The position numbers and the translations under genes are program-made. Source: CAYJBH01 sp964370605 (lineage in GTDB: Bacteria > Bacillota > Clostridia > Oscillospirales > Ruminococcaceae). Taken from it: a DNA stretch of 51,091 bases. Within the stretch, counting starts at the first letter, position 1, and each line of letters starts with the position of its first letter. The stretch spans positions 1 through 51,091 of the forward strand of contig CAYJJX010000019.1 of assembly GCA_964370605.1 (NCBI GenBank). Reading direction: 5' to 3'. A model generated the notes under the pieces. The model saw only the letters and a program-made list of their open reading frames with translations. It was not told the origin of the DNA and searched no databases. Positions 18,129 to 26,802 of this stretch are shown here, one piece after another.

Positions 18129-18325
18129 CCAACCACAGCAAGGTCGCATAGTATGTCGTATGCAGACTCAAAAGCTCCGGCACAGACATTTGACCACTGC
18201 TGTAAAGAGATTTTATCCCCTTACGGATGGGTTTTGAGTCACTTCACCTGCAAAGTGACTCGCAGTTGTTTGACGTTCTGTGCGGACAAAGAGCCTGTGT
18301 CCGATTCATCGGGTGATGATCTGTG
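18129..18325. other. Gene-free spacer with dense internal complementarity
   Basis: Between the 3' ends of uvrC (+) and prmA (-). It contains a perfect 9-bp hairpin GAGTCACTT/AAGTGACTC (18236-18244, 18253-18261), a mutually exclusive 9-bp pairing GACTCAAAA/TTTTGAGTC (18165-18173, 18232-18240), a 7-bp pair GCACAGA/TCTGTGC (18180-18186, 18277-18283) extendable with a bulge, and GGACA/TGTCC (18284-18288, 18298-18302). No U-run follows, so none is a classical terminator. It may be a structured RNA or an extended 3' end; no known RNA family was recognised. Confidence 0.4.
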
Positions 18326-19228
18326 TCAGACAGGTCGTGCCGTCAGCGCGACCCAGCCGTTTTTACGGTCGATGCCCACCACCCGAAAGCCGCAATCGGT
18401 CAGGGCGGTGGCGACCTCGTCGGCTCGTTCCTCGATTATGCCGCTGGATATAAACACCCCTTGCGAAGAAAGCAAAGGCAGAATTTGCGGAGCAAGTGCA
18501 ATTATTGCAGTTGCGACTATGTTGGCGCACACGACCTCAAAATCGCCCTCGACCGACTCGGCAAGGTTTCCGCTTTTTATATCGATTTCCACATCATTCA
18601 AACGTGCATTTTCTCGTGCTACTCCGACAGCTACCGGATCAATATCGACGGCAACGACTTCGAGTGCACCAAGTTTCGATGCGGCAATAGCAAGAATGCC
18701 GCTTCCACATCCAACATCCAATACCTTATCCCCCGTTTTGACCTCCTTTGCCAAGAGTTCAAGGCAGAGCGAGGTCGTCTCGTGACCACCATGTCCAAAC
18801 GCCATGCCGGGGTCAAGCAAAATTTTTATCCGATCGGTCTCGATATCTTCCCACTGCGGCACCACTGCGAAAGGTCCTATAAACAGCGGATGATAATGTT
18901 TTCGCCAACTGTTGGCAAAGTCTTCTTCCTTCACGGTATCGGTGACCAGTTCATATGCAATCCCCGCCTCGTCAAGATGAAGTCGAAAATTCTCTGCTGA
19001 GCTATTCTCTTCGCCTGTGAGCGGCGTGTAGATGTGTATTACTACATTATCCCGGTCACGATCCAAAAGTTCCTGTTCGATCAGGTCGCAATGTGCAATA
19101 ATCGGCACCTGTTCTTCTATGTCGGAGTAATCCTCAATATATATGCCTCCGGTATAAAGTATTGCAATCCCCTCGGCACGCTCGGCATCGGCAGAGGATA
19201 TCCTGAAAATGTATTCTTTATATTCCAT
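18326..19228 (-). CDS. prmA: Ribosomal protein L11 methyltransferase
   Basis: PrmA methylates lysines of ribosomal protein L11 using S-adenosylmethionine. The 300-residue protein has an N-terminal substrate-recognition domain (about 1-100) and a Rossmann methyltransferase domain with the SAM motif VLDVGCGSGILAIAASKLGA near residue 168 and the PrmA motif VVCANIVATAIIAL near 230. Length and motifs are typical. It is divergent from the cysteine desulfurase gene, with symmetrical promoters between them. The dnaJ/rsmE partners often seen in Firmicutes are not adjacent. Confidence 0.94.
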   Translation of the reverse strand: MEYKEYIFRISSADAERAEGIAILYTGGIYIEDYSDIEEQVPIIAHCDLIEQELLDRDRDNVVIHIYTPLTGEENSSAENFRLHLDEAGIAYELVTDTVKEEDFANSWRKHYHPLFIGPFAVVPQWEDIETDRIKILLDPGMAFGHGGHETTSLCLELLAKEVKTGDKVLDVGCGSGILAIAASKLGALEVVAVDIDPVAVGVARENARLNDVEIDIKSGNLAESVEGDFEVVCANIVATAIIALAPQILPLLSSQGVFISSGIIEERADEVATALTDCGFRVVGIDRKNGWVALTARPV

Positions 19229-19263
19229 AATGTCGCCCGTTTCATCGGTTTATTCGTCTTTAC

Positions 19264-19295
19264 AGTATAGCACATTTCTTTTCAAGATGCTATAC
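19264..19295. promoter_or_regulatory. Back-to-back extended -10 promoters for prmA and the cysteine desulfurase
   Basis: A perfect inverted repeat GTATAGCA (19265-19272) / TGCTATAC (19288-19295) with a 15-nt spacer. Read outward, each arm gives an extended -10 box: TGCTATACT toward prmA on the minus strand and TGCTATACC toward the plus-strand gene. The two promoters therefore overlap in their -35 zone. Confidence 0.55.
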
Positions 19296-19327
19296 CGTGA
19301 ACATATTTTGCTAAAGGAATTCTCTCT

Positions 19328-20473
19328 ATGATCTATCTCGATAACGCCGCCACCACCAAGGTATCGCCCGACATTGCCGCACTAACCTCAAACATTCTGT
19401 GTGAGCATTTTGCCAACCCCTCTGCCGTCTATCTTGCCGGCATGAAAAGCGAGGAGATCATTGACGATGCCCGTCGAAAGGTTGCTTCCTGTCTTTCGGT
19501 GCGCCCTAGCAGTATAAGTTTCACCTCCGGCGGCACCGAGGCAAACCATATCGGGCTTTGCGGACTTTATTATGCCAGGCGTGGTTGGAGCGAAAACATT
19601 GTCATGAGTGGATATGAACATCCCTCTGTGCGCCTAACGTTAGAGCGACTTGCGACACTTCATCGACTGGAACTTCGAAAAGTGATGCCAAAATCAGACG
19701 GCACACTCGATGCCAATGAACTGCTCTCAATGATAGATAACAAGACTGCAATTGTCAGCGTCATGCAGGTCAACAACGAGACCGGTGCGCTATTTGATAT
19801 CTCAAAAATATCAAACAATATCCGACAAAAGAATTCCAGAACCGCGATATTCGTAGATGGAGTTCAAGGATATCTCAAATTCACCTCCCCTGTAGAACTC
19901 GGCGGTATCGACGGTTATTCGGCGTCGGGGCACAAACTTGGCGCTCCAAAAGGTGTCGGTATGCTCTATCTGCGAGAGGGTGTTAACTACGAGCCGGTGA
20001 TGGTGGGCGGTGGACAGGAAAACGGCATTCGGTCCGGCACCGAAAACACTGCATTTATTGCCGCATTCGGCGAACACAGCGCCCAATTGAAACCGTCACT
20101 TACACAGCGCTTGGCACAGGTCACGGAGCTCAGAAAAACACTCCTTGATGAACTGGAAGGGGTCGGATATACGATAAACAGTCCAAATAACTCCTCTCCC
20201 TACATACTCAATCTTTCATTCGAGGGAACAAAAAGCGCCGTGCTTCAACGAGCACTTGACGAAATGGGTCTGATGGTTTCGTCCGGCGCGTCTTGCTCCA
20301 AAGGTGGCAACAGCAAAACACTTACCGCCATGTCACTTTCAAACGATCGCATCGAGGCGGCACTGCGCATCAGTTTCTCGCCTGAAAACACTGCCGCAGA
20401 ATGCAAAAAAGCCGCCGAATTTATCGGCAGCGCCGTGAACCGAATCAGGGGCGTAGTATGTGCGTCGACATAA
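19328..20473 (+). CDS. Cysteine desulfurase (NifS/IscS family)
   Basis: A PLP enzyme that removes sulfur from cysteine for Fe-S clusters or tRNA thiolation. The 381-residue protein starts MIYLDNAATTKVSPDIAAL and shows the PLP lysine in SASGHKLGAPKGVGMLY near residue 203 and the catalytic cysteine in VSSGASCSKGG near 323. The long SSGASCS loop fits the group I (IscS/NifS) type. AAAGGAAT lies about 9 nt before the ATG. No iscU or thiI lies beside it; the next gene is a convergent signalling protein. Whether it serves Fe-S clusters or thiolation cannot be decided from the window. Confidence 0.92.
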   Translation: MIYLDNAATTKVSPDIAALTSNILCEHFANPSAVYLAGMKSEEIIDDARRKVASCLSVRPSSISFTSGGTEANHIGLCGLYYARRGWSENIVMSGYEHPSVRLTLERLATLHRLELRKVMPKSDGTLDANELLSMIDNKTAIVSVMQVNNETGALFDISKISNNIRQKNSRTAIFVDGVQGYLKFTSPVELGGIDGYSASGHKLGAPKGVGMLYLREGVNYEPVMVGGGQENGIRSGTENTAFIAAFGEHSAQLKPSLTQRLAQVTELRKTLLDELEGVGYTINSPNNSSPYILNLSFEGTKSAVLQRALDEMGLMVSSGASCSKGGNSKTLTAMSLSNDRIEAALRISFSPENTAAECKKAAEFIGSAVNRIRGVVCAST

Positions 20474-20579
20474 AAATGCCGACGCACAAACTTTAACATA
20501 TCATTATTCTTATATAATCAAGCAACGCTTGATTTTGAAAAACATATTGTTTTTCAAGTTGAACTACTATAACGCTAAT

Positions 20580-23468
20580 CTAGCCTATCAATATTTCATA
20601 CTGTTTGTCGGCCAAAAGCAATTCCTTGAACTCATCTTCACTAATTGATTTAGAAAAATAGTAGCCTTGTGCATAGTCGCAGGCTATATTTTTGAGCCAA
20701 AACGCCTGCGATGCGGTTTCCACACCCTCGGCAACCACCTGCATATCAAGATGTTTAGCCATGTTTACTATATCCACTACGACGGTAGTGCTCTTTGCAC
20801 CCTGATCGCGTATGTCAAAAAATGCCTTATCGAGTTTGAGCACGTCCGCCTCGATGGAGCTGAGCCTATTCAGCGACGATACGCCTGCGCCGAAGTCATC
20901 GATAGAGATTAAAAAGCCAATTTTCTTCAATTGCTTAATGCGTTGCAAAAATGTTTTAGGATCTTCTTCTACCGCGCTTTCGGTCAATTCCATCTCGATA
21001 GAATCTGGATGGATCTCATAGGTCGATATTATATCTGACACCCTGCTGATTACACTTCCGGATAGTATGGTATGCGCCGACAAGTTTACCGAAATGCGTG
21101 GCAATTTAATCTTTTTGTGGGTTGCCTTGATAAACTTACAAACTTCTTCCAGTACAAAAAGGTCGATAGTCTCAATAAATCCGTTTTTCTCAAAGACCGG
21201 AATGAATTCATCGGGGTAAATCTTTTCACCGAGTGTTGGGTTCCAGCGAACCAACGCTTCTGCACCACCGATCTTCAGCGTGTTGAACTTGATTTTAGGT
21301 TGATATTCGACATAAAACTCTCCATCTTTGAGCGCCTGTTCCATTCGGAAAGTAATATTGATCCTATCACTGTACAGCTTGCGCAGCTTTTCATCAAATG
21401 TAATAAATGTGGTTTTGTGAGATCGTTTGCCTCTTGCCTTTGCGGTCTCCGCCATTCCCACAATCGCAGTTGCATCCTCTTTGCAATCTTCGATTATCAC
21501 ATTGCCGAACGACATGGATATATTGTATTTTTCACTCAAAACGTCTCGAACGCTTGGCAAAATCACAGTATCATATATGTGTTTCATTGTGCCGCCGTCG
21601 CCCACTTTTCGCATAATCAAAAATTGATCTGCCACCTTTCGACTAATAATAGCCGAAGTATTTTCAAAGGCTTTACGCAAACTCTCGGCAATTGCTAGGA
21701 TAACCTCGTTGCCCCTCTCGGCACTGAAGTGAGTGTTGATTGTCCTGAACATATCGACATCAAATGCTATAACCTCATATTCTTTTGGATTTGCACTCAC
21801 AAGAATTTCCTGCAGAGTTTCACGAAATCTTTGGGTAATGATGAAACCTGTCATCGAGTCGGTTTCATGTGCAATCTTTAGCTGAATTTTATTTTTCTTT
21901 TCCTTTTCATACGCATAGGTAACAAATGCCGCAAGTGCAACAAAAGCAAGCATCACAAAATAGTACCAATATTTAAACAGCAAATCAAGAATACTTTCTT
22001 CGGGATAGTACTCACTTGAATTCGTTAGTATCAATTCGGTGTAATCCCGCTGAGTTAATCGGTCAAGCATGATATTGAATATCGGAAGATAGTCGTCAGA
22101 AATATCTTTCGAAATGAAAAATTTCATCGCATTTTCAATATCGGAGTTTACTGCTATTCTGTCTGTGCCATCGAGATATTGTTCAACATACGGCAGTGCG
22201 CTCTCGGTGTGTATGAACATATCCAGTTCGCCGTCGGCAAAATCATCCATAATGGCGTGCCAGTCGTGATAGACGATAAATTCACTGTCCGGATGTTCTT
22301 GCAGGTAAAAGTCAAAGTTGATAAACTGATATGATAGAGTTCCAATTTTCGGTGCCCTTGCCAACATTTCACTGAATGACGATATGTTTGCAAAATCAGT
22401 TTGACGTACCTGCGCATACATCGGAATTGTGTAGTAGCTATCAGTCGCATCATAGTGCGCTGTGTCGTGCTCTCCATCACCATATATTGTGAGCAGCACA
22501 TCAAAATCTTCATGCAGTTTTGGATCTTCACTTAAACTGTATGGGTGATAGTTAACCTCAAAACCATATCGCTCTGCAAATATGTTCATGGTGTCAACCA
22601 TTGCCCCCGCAGGTTCACCCTGATCATTTATATAGGATAATGGTTGATAGTGTGATATGTATCCGACCTCGAGCGGACGCTGCCTGAGCACTTCCACCTC
22701 TCTTGCGGTCAAAGACCGGTGATTGATCTCAATGTTATGCGAAAGGTACTCCTGCTCTAGTTCCATGAAGAAATTGCCTTCGGTATTAATCACTTGATTG
22801 AACACTGTGTCAATTTGATCGATCAAATACTCTTCGCCAATTCTGCCCATAACATACATGTTGAACACTCCGAGGTTCAGCACGTTGTTATATTGAGCGG
22901 TGTTGCGATCTTCGGTGTAGGTGATATAAAAATCCGCCTCCATCTCGGTGTAATTATGGACTTCGCCATAAATATAAGTCACCGAAATATTATTGCGCCT
23001 ACAATAGTTGTCGAGAAACTGTTGTGCATAGTTGTCATCATATGTTGCAACAGTTTTCCCGTCAATACTCTCGGGAGTATTGTACCGAATTGAAAAGTCG
23101 GGAGTGGTGAGTGCTGCATAAGTCTTTGAATGCGGATATTCCGCGAACACAACATCGTCTCTTCGATCGTCGGTGCGAATAGCATAACCCGCAACGTCCA
23201 CAGTCCCGTTAATCAACGCTTCGGTCAAACTGCCTTCGATCGGAACATATTCAAAAGATAAATCGCTGATCTCTTCAATTTTTTCAAACACTTCATAGCC
23301 ATAGCCGGGTGAATTCAAGTCGTCAATGTCGTCTATGAAATCATTAAAACTGACAAAATACCCCACCTTGATTGGGTCTTCCTCTTCTGCAACGGCCGAA
23401 ACCGGCAAAAAGACAATTGCCAATATACACACCAGCAGTAGCGTGATAATAGCCTTTCTTCCTCCCAT
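20580..23468 (-). CDS. Membrane c-di-GMP phosphodiesterase with two solute-binding sensor domains (SBP-SBP-TM-GGDEF*-EAL)
   Basis: A 962-residue protein. It has an N-terminal signal peptide, two tandem periplasmic-binding-protein family 3 domains (about 30-250 and 265-490), one membrane helix (about 508-530), a GGDEF domain and a C-terminal EAL domain. In the GGDEF domain the signature is degenerate, VADQF in SRKVADQFLIM, so cyclase activity is unlikely. The EAL domain looks intact: EALVRW, SVNLSA, MELTESA, SIDDFGAG, KLDKAFF, VAEGVET and QGYYFSKS. The likely role is breaking down c-di-GMP in response to an extracellular small solute, such as an amino acid. GAGGGGAG precedes the ATG. An 8-bp palindrome lies in its upstream region (23528-23549). 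Confidence 0.88.
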   Translation of the reverse strand: MGGRKAIITLLLVCILAIVFLPVSAVAEEEDPIKVGYFVSFNDFIDDIDDLNSPGYGYEVFEKIEEISDLSFEYVPIEGSLTEALINGTVDVAGYAIRTDDRRDDVVFAEYPHSKTYAALTTPDFSIRYNTPESIDGKTVATYDDNYAQQFLDNYCRRNNISVTYIYGEVHNYTEMEADFYITYTEDRNTAQYNNVLNLGVFNMYVMGRIGEEYLIDQIDTVFNQVINTEGNFFMELEQEYLSHNIEINHRSLTAREVEVLRQRPLEVGYISHYQPLSYINDQGEPAGAMVDTMNIFAERYGFEVNYHPYSLSEDPKLHEDFDVLLTIYGDGEHDTAHYDATDSYYTIPMYAQVRQTDFANISSFSEMLARAPKIGTLSYQFINFDFYLQEHPDSEFIVYHDWHAIMDDFADGELDMFIHTESALPYVEQYLDGTDRIAVNSDIENAMKFFISKDISDDYLPIFNIMLDRLTQRDYTELILTNSSEYYPEESILDLLFKYWYYFVMLAFVALAAFVTYAYEKEKKNKIQLKIAHETDSMTGFIITQRFRETLQEILVSANPKEYEVIAFDVDMFRTINTHFSAERGNEVILAIAESLRKAFENTSAIISRKVADQFLIMRKVGDGGTMKHIYDTVILPSVRDVLSEKYNISMSFGNVIIEDCKEDATAIVGMAETAKARGKRSHKTTFITFDEKLRKLYSDRINITFRMEQALKDGEFYVEYQPKIKFNTLKIGGAEALVRWNPTLGEKIYPDEFIPVFEKNGFIETIDLFVLEEVCKFIKATHKKIKLPRISVNLSAHTILSGSVISRVSDIISTYEIHPDSIEMELTESAVEEDPKTFLQRIKQLKKIGFLISIDDFGAGVSSLNRLSSIEADVLKLDKAFFDIRDQGAKSTTVVVDIVNMAKHLDMQVVAEGVETASQAFWLKNIACDYAQGYYFSKSISEDEFKELLLADKQYEILIG

Positions 23469-23527
23469 GTCTTCGCTCCCCTCAATAATTTGTTTGACAA
23501 TACAATCGTATAAATTGGCGAATTTAA

Positions 23528-23549
23528 CATATTATCGCTCAATAATATG
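23528..23549. promoter_or_regulatory. Palindrome upstream of the c-di-GMP phosphodiesterase gene
   Basis: CATATTAT (23528-23535), six bases, then ATAATATG (23542-23549): a perfect 8-bp inverted repeat 60-80 nt before the start codon. It could be an operator or a small hairpin; no regulator is identified. Confidence 0.35.
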
Positions 23550-23656
23550 ATAACAGTTTATACAACATGACAAACAAACTCTATCAAATAATTAATGATA
23601 AGTCAATAGAAAAATTTAAGAAGTTGTCAAATTGCTACATATTCCCCGATTTAAAC

Positions 23657-23692
23657 AAAAAAAAATTCGTCGTTGTGTTTACAATGACGAAT
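23657..23692 (-). terminator. Rho-independent terminator of the DUF2156 gene
   Basis: Stem ATTCGTCGTTGT (23665-23676) / ACAATGACGAAT (23681-23692), 12 bp with one G-U pair, loop GTTT. On the minus strand it is followed by a run of T from the A-tract at 23657-23664. It lies 65 nt beyond the stop at 23757. Confidence 0.85.
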
Positions 23693-23756
23693 TTTCGCTG
23701 TTGAACTTGTGTCGATTTATTTGTTTTGACTAACTTATTGTATAGAAGCTATAATA

Positions 23757-24644
23757 TCATGTTCCAACTTTACAAAAATACTTGTCAATCATTTTGATCG
23801 GATGGTACGACTGTTTCGAGGTGCGAAGACCCGGATCGTCGGAATCGTCTTCACGATTTATAAATTCAACCTCGCCGACTGCAAATCTTCTTGCAAATTC
23901 ACGCACAATAAAAGGATAGCTACCGTGGTAATTCATGTCCGCTTTTTCTATGTGCACAAATAGTGTGTCACGCACCACTTCGCCGACCGCAAAACTGACA
24001 ATTTTGTCCTCGACGGTCACAAAAATCCCGTCCATATCAAGCGCAACAAAATTGTCAAGCACAAGGCGAGCCGCCTCGTTCTCGGTGAAAAATGATTTAG
24101 GTTTATCCCGTGTCTCGTTCTCGACAAAGTTTTTCAAAAACTCAATAGCCCTCGAGATGTTATGCTCATCGATAACATGAACTTCATGTTCGGGGTTTTC
24201 TTTTATAAAACGGTTTATATGATTGCGCTGTCCGCCATATTTGCGTCCTGCAAGCTGCTTGATGTCCTCTGCGTTATATACATAATCGCTCCACTTGCGC
24301 CTGAAGTTCATTTCAGCATGAGGAAACAATTCCCTCATCTCCTCGGCATGACTCGGGGGTATGCAGATAAAGGTGACTTCACAGCAGCTACCGTGCATAT
24401 TCTCACAAAACACCTTCATAGCCTCTCGAATCGGTCTTCCGATCGGAAGTAGATATTCATATCCGGTTTCGTGCCGTACCCGCAAAAAGGCGCAACCATC
24501 CTGAAAAGCTATCTCAGAATTAAGTGTACCTTGCCACATAAAAAGCGATGCCACAGAGTATTCACAGGCACCATAGGGGGTTATATCAAGATATTGTTTC
24601 AGTCGGGCGGCACTCTCGACATCTATTGGTGAAAACGAAAGCAT
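23757..24644 (-). CDS. DUF2156 (LPG synthase C-terminal-like) protein
   Basis: A 295-residue soluble protein starting MLSFSPIDVESAARLKQYL. The opening, the YGACEYSVASLFMWQ stretch and the repeated GNAT-like fold arrangement match DUF2156, the acyltransferase-like domain found at the C-terminus of phosphatidylglycerol lysyltransferase. This copy is standalone, without the membrane flippase half. Standalone members are common in gut Firmicutes and their substrates are unknown; aminoacyl transfer to a lipid or small molecule is possible. GAGG lies 5 nt before the ATG. It is downstream of spo0A but separated by that gene's terminator. Confidence 0.8.
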   Translation of the reverse strand: MLSFSPIDVESAARLKQYLDITPYGACEYSVASLFMWQGTLNSEIAFQDGCAFLRVRHETGYEYLLPIGRPIREAMKVFCENMHGSCCEVTFICIPPSHAEEMRELFPHAEMNFRRKWSDYVYNAEDIKQLAGRKYGGQRNHINRFIKENPEHEVHVIDEHNISRAIEFLKNFVENETRDKPKSFFTENEAARLVLDNFVALDMDGIFVTVEDKIVSFAVGEVVRDTLFVHIEKADMNYHGSYPFIVREFARRFAVGEVEFINREDDSDDPGLRTSKQSYHPIKMIDKYFCKVGT

Positions 24645-24667
24645 AAAACCTCTTTTTTATCATAAAA

Positions 24668-24700
24668 CAACACCACACAGCAAACCGCTGTATGGTGTTG
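24668..24700 (-). terminator. Terminator of spo0A
   Basis: A long hairpin, 13 of 14 bp paired, with arms 24668-24681 and 24687-24700 (outer arms CAACACCA/TGGTGTTG, inner CAGC/GCTG, loop AAACC). On the minus strand it is followed by TTTTATG. It lies 53 nt past the spo0A stop codon. Confidence 0.8.
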
Positions 24701-24752
24701 CCTTTTGCAATTATACACTTTAGATGACCATTTGTCAAACCTAATGATCTTG

Positions 24753-25523
24753 TTATTGTACGGCAAGCAGATGCTTTTTGTGTAAACGCATCTTATCGGA
24801 AAGCATTGCTATAAACTCCGAGTTCGTGGGCTTGCCGCGCAAATTGTGTATCGTATATCCAAAATAGCTGTTCAACAGCTCAACATCACCTCTATCCCAG
24901 GCTATCTCGATTGCATGGCGTATCGCACGTTCGACCCGTGAAGCAGTCGTGTTGTTTTTCTTACCTATAGATGGATAAAGCTGTTTTGTCACACACCCAA
25001 TCAATTCCTGATCATCCGTCACCATCATGATTGCATCACGCAAAAATTGATAGCCGCGAATATGCGCCGGAACACCGATTTGATGAAGCATATCGGTCAC
25101 CATCTGCTCATCGTTGACGGCATTGCGACTCTCACTCACTCTCGAGGTGCGATAACGAATCGGACTTTTTACACGTTCTGTCAATACATCTATACCAAAA
25201 GGTTTCAGAAAATAATACGCAAATCCTGCATTCATAATCTCCCTTTCGGCACTGTCGTTTACGAAACTTCCGGTGACATAAAACGTAACAGGGCGGCTCT
25301 GCGTTGCCTCATAACGTTGTTTGACTGCGATAGCGTCAAGTTCGATCATGAAAGCATCGATTACTGCAACATCATACTTACCGCTCTGCAACTTTTCCAG
25401 TACTGTCTTGCCGTTTTTTTCGCAGATGCTAAGCTCAATACCTTCTCTGCGCATCAACTCCTCTTCAGCCAATGTAATTTCTTTTCCCGGGTCGGTCATC
25501 AACATTCTTGTCTTCTGTTCCAT
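24753..25523 (-). CDS. spo0A: Sporulation master regulator Spo0A
   Basis: The response regulator that starts endospore formation. The 256-residue protein has an N-terminal receiver (about 1-120), a linker, and a highly conserved DNA-binding domain (IGVPAHIRGYQFLRDAI, NTTASRVERAIRHAIEIAW, KPTNSEFIAML). In the receiver, the phospho-acceptor D56, T84 and K107 (FLKPF) are kept. The usual second acidic residue at the pocket is P12 (MTDPG instead of ADDN), and the Pro after the phospho-Asp loop is Ile (DAFMIELDA). The ATG at 25523 sits 9 nt after GTGGAG, so a GTG five codons upstream is part of the ribosome binding site. spoIVB, its usual neighbour, is absent. Confidence 0.95.
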   Translation of the reverse strand: MEQKTRMLMTDPGKEITLAEEELMRREGIELSICEKNGKTVLEKLQSGKYDVAVIDAFMIELDAIAVKQRYEATQSRPVTFYVTGSFVNDSAEREIMNAGFAYYFLKPFGIDVLTERVKSPIRYRTSRVSESRNAVNDEQMVTDMLHQIGVPAHIRGYQFLRDAIMMVTDDQELIGCVTKQLYPSIGKKNNTTASRVERAIRHAIEIAWDRGDVELLNSYFGYTIHNLRGKPTNSEFIAMLSDKMRLHKKHLLAVQ

Positions 25524-25593
25524 TTTACAATTCTCCACAATATTTTCTGTTTTCAGCTATGCCGTATACAATATGTAGTTAGCTGTTACCGAT

Positions 25594-25622
25594 ATATTAC
25601 CATATATTTCCAGTTAATGCAA
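25594..25622 (-). promoter_or_regulatory. Putative sigma-A promoter of spo0A
   Basis: On the minus strand TTGCAT (25617-25622), a 17-nt spacer and TAATAT (25594-25599), about 70 nt before the ATG. No clear sigma-H promoter or TGTCGAA 0A box was found upstream. Confidence 0.5.
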
Positions 25623-25673
25623 TAGCAAATGTAAAAATTTTCCAATTTATTTTGAATTTTTTTAGAAATTAAA

Positions 25674-25713
25674 ATCAGCGCCCATCACATACTGTCGTAC
25701 GATGGGCGCTGAT
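25674..25713 (-). terminator. Terminator of D-lactate dehydrogenase
   Basis: A perfect 13-bp stem ATCAGCGCCCATC (25674-25686) / GATGGGCGCTGAT (25701-25713), loop 14 nt, followed on the minus strand by a T-rich stretch. It begins 26 nt past the ldhA stop codon. Confidence 0.85.
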
Positions 25714-25738
25714 GGATTATTTTGCAGAAATCAGTCGG

Positions 25739-26719
25739 CTATTTTACTTCGTTTTCAAGATTATTGCCCTGTTCAAAGTCACAAGCATTTTGAAGCGTGA
25801 CCCTAGCAATAGTACTGAGCGCATTGTCGGTCAAAAAACCTTGATGTGATGTTAAGATTACATTTGGGAAGGACAGAAGGCGCGCCACTGTCGTGGTGAG
25901 CAGAATGTCATTGGAATAGTCGTCAAATACGACTTCGCTCTCTTCTTCATATACATCCAGCGCGACCGCATGAAACTTCTGCGCTTTTATTCCGTCTATC
26001 AAATCGTTGGTGTTAACCAGTCCGCCACGCGAGGTGTTCACCAAAATAACGTTGTCCTTCATCTTGGCTATAGATTGTTTGTTTATCAAATATTTTGTGC
26101 TTTCAAACAATGGGCAATGCAGTGATATCAGATCTGATTTTTCTAGCAATGTGTCAAAATCAACATATTGAGCATCAATATTCTTGTTCGGATAGGGATC
26201 ATACGCAACTACGTTCATTCCAAACCCTTTACAAATATTTATCATCGCAATTCCAATTTTTCCGGTTCCCACAACACCAGCGGTTTTGCCGTAAAAATTG
26301 AGTCCGACAAGTCCCTGTAGACTAAAATCGTTCTCTCTGGCGCGGTTATAAGCCTTGTGTATGCGGCGATTTGCCGCCATTGCAAGTGCCATCGCATGTT
26401 CTGCAACCGCCTCGGGCGAATAGTCCGGTACACGCAACACCTTTATACCGCAGCTCTTTGCCGCATCAAGATCAACGTTGTTGTATCCGGCACAGCGCAT
26501 CAACAGCAGTTTCACTTCGTTTTCACTAAGCGCCTCAAGAACATCTTTCGAAATATCGGCATTGACAAATGCACAAGCGGCATTATATCCCCTTGCCAGC
26601 TGTGCGGTTTCAGGCGTGAGTTTGCTTTGTAAAAACTTAATCTTTTGTCCGTACTCCTCTGAATACATTCCAAAATATTGCTCGTCATACGGCTTTGTGT
26701 CAAAAAAAGCTATCTTCAT
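25739..26719 (-). CDS. ldhA: D-lactate dehydrogenase
   Basis: Reduces pyruvate to D-lactate with NADH, a fermentation end step. The 326-residue protein starts MKIAFFDTKPYDEQYF and has the NAD-binding motif GVVGTGKIGIAMI near residue 150, and the D-2-hydroxyacid dehydrogenase catalytic residues: Arg in LVNTSRGGLVNT, Glu in DVYEEES and His in LTSHQGFLT. The MKIAFFDTKPYD opening is typical of fermentative LdhA. The ATG at 26719 is 12 nt after AAAGGA; the ATG four codons earlier directly abuts the ribosome binding site. Two 12-bp direct repeats lie upstream (26803-26847). Confidence 0.93.
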   Translation of the reverse strand: MKIAFFDTKPYDEQYFGMYSEEYGQKIKFLQSKLTPETAQLARGYNAACAFVNADISKDVLEALSENEVKLLLMRCAGYNNVDLDAAKSCGIKVLRVPDYSPEAVAEHAMALAMAANRRIHKAYNRARENDFSLQGLVGLNFYGKTAGVVGTGKIGIAMINICKGFGMNVVAYDPYPNKNIDAQYVDFDTLLEKSDLISLHCPLFESTKYLINKQSIAKMKDNVILVNTSRGGLVNTNDLIDGIKAQKFHAVALDVYEEESEVVFDDYSNDILLTTTVARLLSFPNVILTSHQGFLTDNALSTIARVTLQNACDFEQGNNLENEVK

Positions 26720-26802
26720 TTTTATGCCCATTCCTTTCTTGTTTTTTTGTTTTCGTCATATGATGCTGAATTTGCCTGTTTTCTTTCATGATAGAACTCT
26801 AT

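Noticed and set aside
18236..18261. Rho-independent terminator between uvrC and prmA
   Set aside because: The stem is perfect but neither strand has a U-run after it.
25523..25538. GTG start of spo0A five codons upstream
   Set aside because: That GTG is part of the GTGGAG ribosome binding site serving the ATG at 25523.
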